This document shows, one piece after another, positions 61,031 through 64,000 of a stretch of DNA of 64,000 bases. The stretch covers positions 434,001 through 498,000 of the forward strand of contig NC_009092.1 of NCBI RefSeq assembly GCF_000016065.1, written 5' to 3'. The DNA comes from Shewanella loihica PV-4. Its GTDB lineage: Bacteria > Pseudomonadota > Gammaproteobacteria > Enterobacterales > Shewanellaceae. The notes under the pieces were generated by a model. That model made no database searches. It was not told the DNA's origin and worked only from the letters and a program-made list of their open reading frames with translations. Made by a program: the position numbers and the translations under genes. Each line of letters starts with the position of its first letter. The stretch's first letter is position 1.

Positions 61031-62653
61031 TTACTTGCCAGTCTGGTAGATATGCACGTCGCGCTGTGGGAAAGGAATCGAGATATCTTCCTGGTCGAAG
61101 CGCATCTTCACCGCGCGGGTGATGTCCCAATACACATCCCAGTAATCTTCCGGTTTCACCCAAGGACGCACTACGAAGTCCACCGAAGACTCGCCCAGCA
61201 GGTGTAGCTTCACCGTCGGCTCAGGCTGCTTGAGCACCTTAGGATGCTCGTCGACTATGCCGCGCAGCACCTGCTCGGCCTTCTCTATGTTGTCGCCGTA
61301 ACCTATGCCGAAGGTCATGTCGACGCGGCGCTGATGTTCTACCGTGATATTGTTGATGGTGTCGCCCCAGATCTTGTTGTTGGGGATGATCAGGCGCTGG
61401 TTGTCCAGGGTCTTGATGGTGGTGGAGACCAGGCTCATCTGGCTCACCTTACCCGTCACGCCCGCGGCGTTGATCAGATCGCCCACGTCGTAGGGACGAT
61501 AGATGAGGATCATCATGCCCGAGGCGAAGTTAGACAGGGTGTCCTGCAGGGCGAAACCTATGATCACACCCGCGACCCCGAAGCCAGCCAGTAGTGGCCC
61601 AAGCTCGAAGCCTAGCTGTGACAGGGCGATCATCAGACCCAGGGCAAACACTGTCTTACCCGAGAGGGAGACGAAGAAGTCTTGCAGCAGCTTGCTGAAT
61701 TTCAGCTTTGAGTTGCTCACCATCTTCTTGACGATGCGCTGCACCGCCTTGCCAGCCAGATGGGCAAGGAAGAGGATCAGCAGGAAGACAAACAATTTGA
61801 ACAGCAGGCCAGGGCCGTTGTCCAGCGCCTGATTCTTGGCCTGGTTCCACCACTGGTCCAGCAGGTTGCTGGCCACATCGACGTTGAGCACGTCTTGGGT
61901 GATATCCCCTGAGATGCTAAACAGGGTCTGCTTGAGGGCCGTGGTGTCCTGGCTCATAGCATCCAGCAGCTCGATTGCCACCGAGAGGCTGGCGCTGGTC
62001 AGGCTGAGTCGCTCGTTGAGGTTGGTGACCAGGGCGGTCTGCTCAGCAGTGACATCCTTACCCGCCTTGGCCGCCTCATCCACCGCCAGCTTGAGTTTGT
62101 CCTGGGTGAAATGCACCAGGCTGTTGAGCATGTCTGAGCGTTTCAGCAGTTGAGCCGTCAGCTGGGTCTTGATGGCCTGGGTATCTTCGCCCAAGGCGTC
62201 CAGCCAGGTGAGGGTCTCATACTTGGCGCTGAGGATCTCGTCGCGCTGGCGATCCCGCATGGCGAGCTTATACATGACGCCTGTGTCATTATCGCTGCCA
62301 AGCTGTTGTTTAAATTGGTCAATATCGGCGGCGTAGTAATCGGCCACCTTGTCGATGAAGGCCAGATGCTTCTGTAGCAGTGGTAGCAGGTTTGCCTTAT
62401 CCAGCGGTTGCTGGTTCATCATCAGCTTGAACTTGTCGTGTAACTGGTTGGCGTGCTCCTTGATACGGTACTCGATAAACTGCTTCATCTCGCCGTTGGC
62501 ATTGCCTAGTTTAGCGATGTCTGAATCTATGGTCTGTTGCAGTTGAGTCAGTTCAGTCAGGGGCTGGGGTGTCTGGAGGGCTTCATCGGCGGTGGCGGGA
62601 AGATGGGCTAGGGCCATCATAGTCACCAGCGCCAGGGCTAAGTTGCGTAACAT
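61031..62653 (-). CDS. Large MscS-family mechanosensitive channel
   Basis: This 540-residue protein has a signal peptide (about residues 1-22), a long helical periplasmic domain (about 25-270), a helix at about 280-300, and the MscS pore and beta domain (about 320-540) with GFALQDTLSNFASGMMILIY and YDVGDLINAAGV. It is a bigger MscS of the YbiO/MscM size class and protects against osmotic down-shock. The C-terminus is short (YQTGK). Confidence 0.93.
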   Translation of the reverse strand: MLRNLALALVTMMALAHLPATADEALQTPQPLTELTQLQQTIDSDIAKLGNANGEMKQFIEYRIKEHANQLHDKFKLMMNQQPLDKANLLPLLQKHLAFIDKVADYYAADIDQFKQQLGSDNDTGVMYKLAMRDRQRDEILSAKYETLTWLDALGEDTQAIKTQLTAQLLKRSDMLNSLVHFTQDKLKLAVDEAAKAGKDVTAEQTALVTNLNERLSLTSASLSVAIELLDAMSQDTTALKQTLFSISGDITQDVLNVDVASNLLDQWWNQAKNQALDNGPGLLFKLFVFLLILFLAHLAGKAVQRIVKKMVSNSKLKFSKLLQDFFVSLSGKTVFALGLMIALSQLGFELGPLLAGFGVAGVIIGFALQDTLSNFASGMMILIYRPYDVGDLINAAGVTGKVSQMSLVSTTIKTLDNQRLIIPNNKIWGDTINNITVEHQRRVDMTFGIGYGDNIEKAEQVLRGIVDEHPKVLKQPEPTVKLHLLGESSVDFVVRPWVKPEDYWDVYWDITRAVKMRFDQEDISIPFPQRDVHIYQTGK

Positions 62654-62777
62654 ATTATCCGTCCTGTGTTAGCTAATGGCTAGGATCATAATCTGTTCCA
62701 TCTGCGCTGTAAATTCGCAACGCACGGCGGCGCAATCTGATAGACTAGCACTCTTTGCCGTTATTTGAGAGTTTGTT

Positions 62778-63113
62778 GTGCTGTGTCCTCACTGTAGTCA
62801 CCCCTTTCGCGCCCAACAGGTTGCTGCCCAGCGGGGCAAGGGGCTGGATGCTCAGATCCAATGTCCCCACTGCGAGGCCTGGCTGGGTCGAAGTGCCAAC
62901 CTGATGCGATTGAAGATGTTGGGTTTCTATCTGGGGCTGGTGATGCTGGTTGTGGGCTATTTCCTACCAGAGTGGCGTAACCTGACCACGCCTGTGGCGA
63001 TATTTGCCGTGATGATTCTGCTGGTGACTCATATGATGGACCACCTCAAGGTGAACCAGGCTCCGCCGAGGCAAGAGATGGACGACAGCGAGCACAGACA
63101 GAAGTATCGTTGA
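62778..63113 (+). CDS. Zinc-ribbon two-helix membrane protein, unknown
   Basis: This 111-residue protein has two CPHC motifs (CPHCSHPF, CPHCEAWL) forming a rubredoxin-like zinc ribbon at the N-terminus, followed by two membrane helices (about residues 50-68 and 75-92) and a charged tail. Start GTG 62778 is in frame. I do not recognise the family. It is divergent from the MscS gene by 124 bases. Confidence 0.8.
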   Translation: MLCPHCSHPFRAQQVAAQRGKGLDAQIQCPHCEAWLGRSANLMRLKMLGFYLGLVMLVVGYFLPEWRNLTTPVAIFAVMILLVTHMMDHLKVNQAPPRQEMDDSEHRQKYR

Positions 63114-63231
63114 GGGGCGGGCCGTGTGAGTAGGTTAGATGATGATGCGCTTGAGCTAGGCCTGGTGCCTAGCTCATCAGAAATCTGAAATGTGTGCCCG
63201 AGTCGTTATATGCCGACTCAGGCCTAAGCCG

Positions 63232-63357
63232 TTATTCGACGACCTGAACCTGAGCCTCGAGCGCCGCTTCGACGTAATAGATCCCGCCGAGAATGGCGAC
63301 AAAGAAGATGGCGGTCCAGAACAGCATTTTGAAATTTTCGCGAAAAAATTCCTTCAT
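63232..63357 (-). CDS. Small single-helix membrane protein
   Basis: From ATG 63357 (alternatives 63366 and 63429) runs a 41-residue peptide MKEFFRENFKMLFWTAIFF with one hydrophobic helix, then YYVEAALEAQVQVVE. It is typical of small inner-membrane proteins that modulate larger partners. AAGGAA lies just upstream. The gap 63114-63231 contains no gene. Confidence 0.55.
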   Translation of the reverse strand: MKEFFRENFKMLFWTAIFFVAILGGIYYVEAALEAQVQVVE

Positions 63358-63608
63358 AGAGAGCATTTCCTTTAAACCTTGAATGGTGAGAGTCGGTAGC
63401 CCAGAGCCGCCGCTCAATTTAGCTGTCATCTTAGTGTCACTAACTTAAGTCAGACTTAATTTTAGCCAATCTGGCCGTGATGAGGGCCACGCTTTGGGTC
63501 GGCGCATAAGTAAAATTTTCGAATAACTTTTGTTACATTCCAGCCTGAGCCACCGCCAATTCTGGCTTGACTTCATCACTCGTATCCCTAAACTTGGTCG
63601 GAATTTGA

Positions 63609-63920
63609 ATGCGTCCAGTAGATCCCATGGCAATAAAGGTAAAAGGAAAAGTTAGAGGAGTGGCGATATGGCTTAGTGCTATATTGTTCTGCTTGTCTGT
63701 GCTTGCGCCTGCCCATAGCCTGGAACATCTGGATGAGGGCGCCACCACACACTGCACCCTGTGTATTCAAAAACTGCAGCTCAATAGCGTCTTGCCGGTC
63801 GGCGAGTTCAGTTTTAGCCTGCCCAGCCTCACGGTGGAAGTGCCGCTGCGCGAGCCCACGGTCCTTGCCGCCGTCCATGTCGACTACTTCCAGAGCCGCG
63901 CCCCGCCCGCGCAATCGTAA
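63609..63920 (+). CDS. Small exported protein with His/Cys motif
   Basis: This 103-residue protein has an N-terminal membrane/signal helix (about residues 18-37) and then LEHLDEGATTHCTLCIQK, a His-x6-His-Cys-x2-Cys cluster, followed by a mostly beta C-terminal region. ATG 63609 or ATG 63627 can start it. Metal binding is suggested by the His/Cys cluster but not shown. It lies 77 bases before the next gene on the same strand. Confidence 0.6.
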   Translation: MRPVDPMAIKVKGKVRGVAIWLSAILFCLSVLAPAHSLEHLDEGATTHCTLCIQKLQLNSVLPVGEFSFSLPSLTVEVPLREPTVLAAVHVDYFQSRAPPAQS

Positions 63921-63947
63921 TACCTCAAAAACTCAAGATAATTAATA

Positions 63948-63971
63948 CTCTGCACCCCATTGGCGGCAGAG
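63948..63971 (+). terminator. Hairpin before the last gene
   Basis: Stem CTCTGC/GCAGAG with a 12-base loop; a TTTTTT run lies 12 bases further on. It could be an attenuator or leader structure for the gene starting at 63998. Confidence 0.35.
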
Positions 63972-63997
63972 TCGTTTAGCTGTTTTTTGGAGACATT

Positions 63998-64000
63998 ATG
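63998..64000 (+). CDS. Start codon of a further gene cut by the window end
   Basis: ATG preceded by GGAG with a 5-base spacer is the last codon of the window. Nothing of the protein can be seen, so no product is given. Confidence 0.4.

Noticed and set aside
60870..61163. A minus-strand frame with TRxPL-like five-residue repeats
   Set aside because: The repeat peptide is only the translation of the 15-base DNA repeat in another frame; it runs from within the MscS gene into the fhs end with no start signal.

Overview
The window is a gene-dense, roughly 55% GC gammaproteobacterial chromosome segment. The gene content (a complete type IV MSHA pilus locus headed by a CsrD-like gene, then mreBCD-maf-rng-yhdP-nitrilase-tldD and yjgA-pmbA) and the protein sequences point to Shewanella or a very close relative. 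This is inference from gene order and recognised families; no search was run. I see no rRNA, tRNA, CRISPR array, prophage or insertion sequence.

Layout. (1) 107-18828: csrD/mshH followed by the MSHA pilus genes mshI, a PilN-like gene, mshJ, K, L, M, N, E, G, F, B, two tandem mshA-type major pilin genes, then mshC, D, O, P and Q, all on the + strand and mostly overlapping or abutting. (2) 18994-30288: cell shape and envelope block: mreB-mreC-mreD-maf-rng-yhdP-nitrilase-tldD. (3) 30481-35172: an efflux-type operon (outer-membrane TolC-like, HlyD-like adaptor, two ABC-2 permeases) with no ATPase gene, inserted between tldD and yjgA(darP)/pmbA(tldE). (4) 37336-41071: arsenic operon arsR-acr3-GAPDH-arsJ behind a clear palindromic operator. 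(5) 41257-44135: a PspC-domain protein, a divergent MerR regulator/DUF2938 membrane protein pair with a textbook 19-bp-spacer MerR-type promoter, and a sodium:alanine symporter. (6) 44213-47275: a second exporter, here with its ATPase (permease, ATPase, lipoprotein adaptor). (7) 47506-51487: small and envelope genes, including a 57-residue protein, a TorF-like porin and HU, plus several hypothetical proteins. (8) 51735-64000: DUF3016 protein, EAL-CBS-GGDEF protein, TraB/GumN protein, CheD, tRNA methyltransferase CmoM, MaoC dehydratase, aldo/keto reductase, formate-tetrahydrofolate ligase, a large MscS channel and small membrane proteins; the window ends on the first codon of a further gene.

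How the genes work together. The msh block encodes a full pilus machine: inner-membrane platform (MshI, PilN-like, MshJ, MshG), secretin with its helpers (MshL, K, M, N), extension ATPase with an N-terminal c-di-GMP-binding type domain (MshE), and major and minor pilins. The ars operon combines arsenite export (Acr3) with the GAPDH/ArsJ route that makes and exports 1-arseno-3-phosphoglycerate, so it covers both arsenite and arsenate. TldD and TldE form one protease complex although their genes are separated here.

Points most worth a second look are the MerR/DUF2938 switch, the ATPase-less exporter, the arsR operator with interlocked inverted repeats, the duplicated pilin gene, a structured leader in front of mshI, and 15-20 bp tandem repeats that in three cases sit directly behind stop codons. 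No intergenic gap exceeds about 300 bases.
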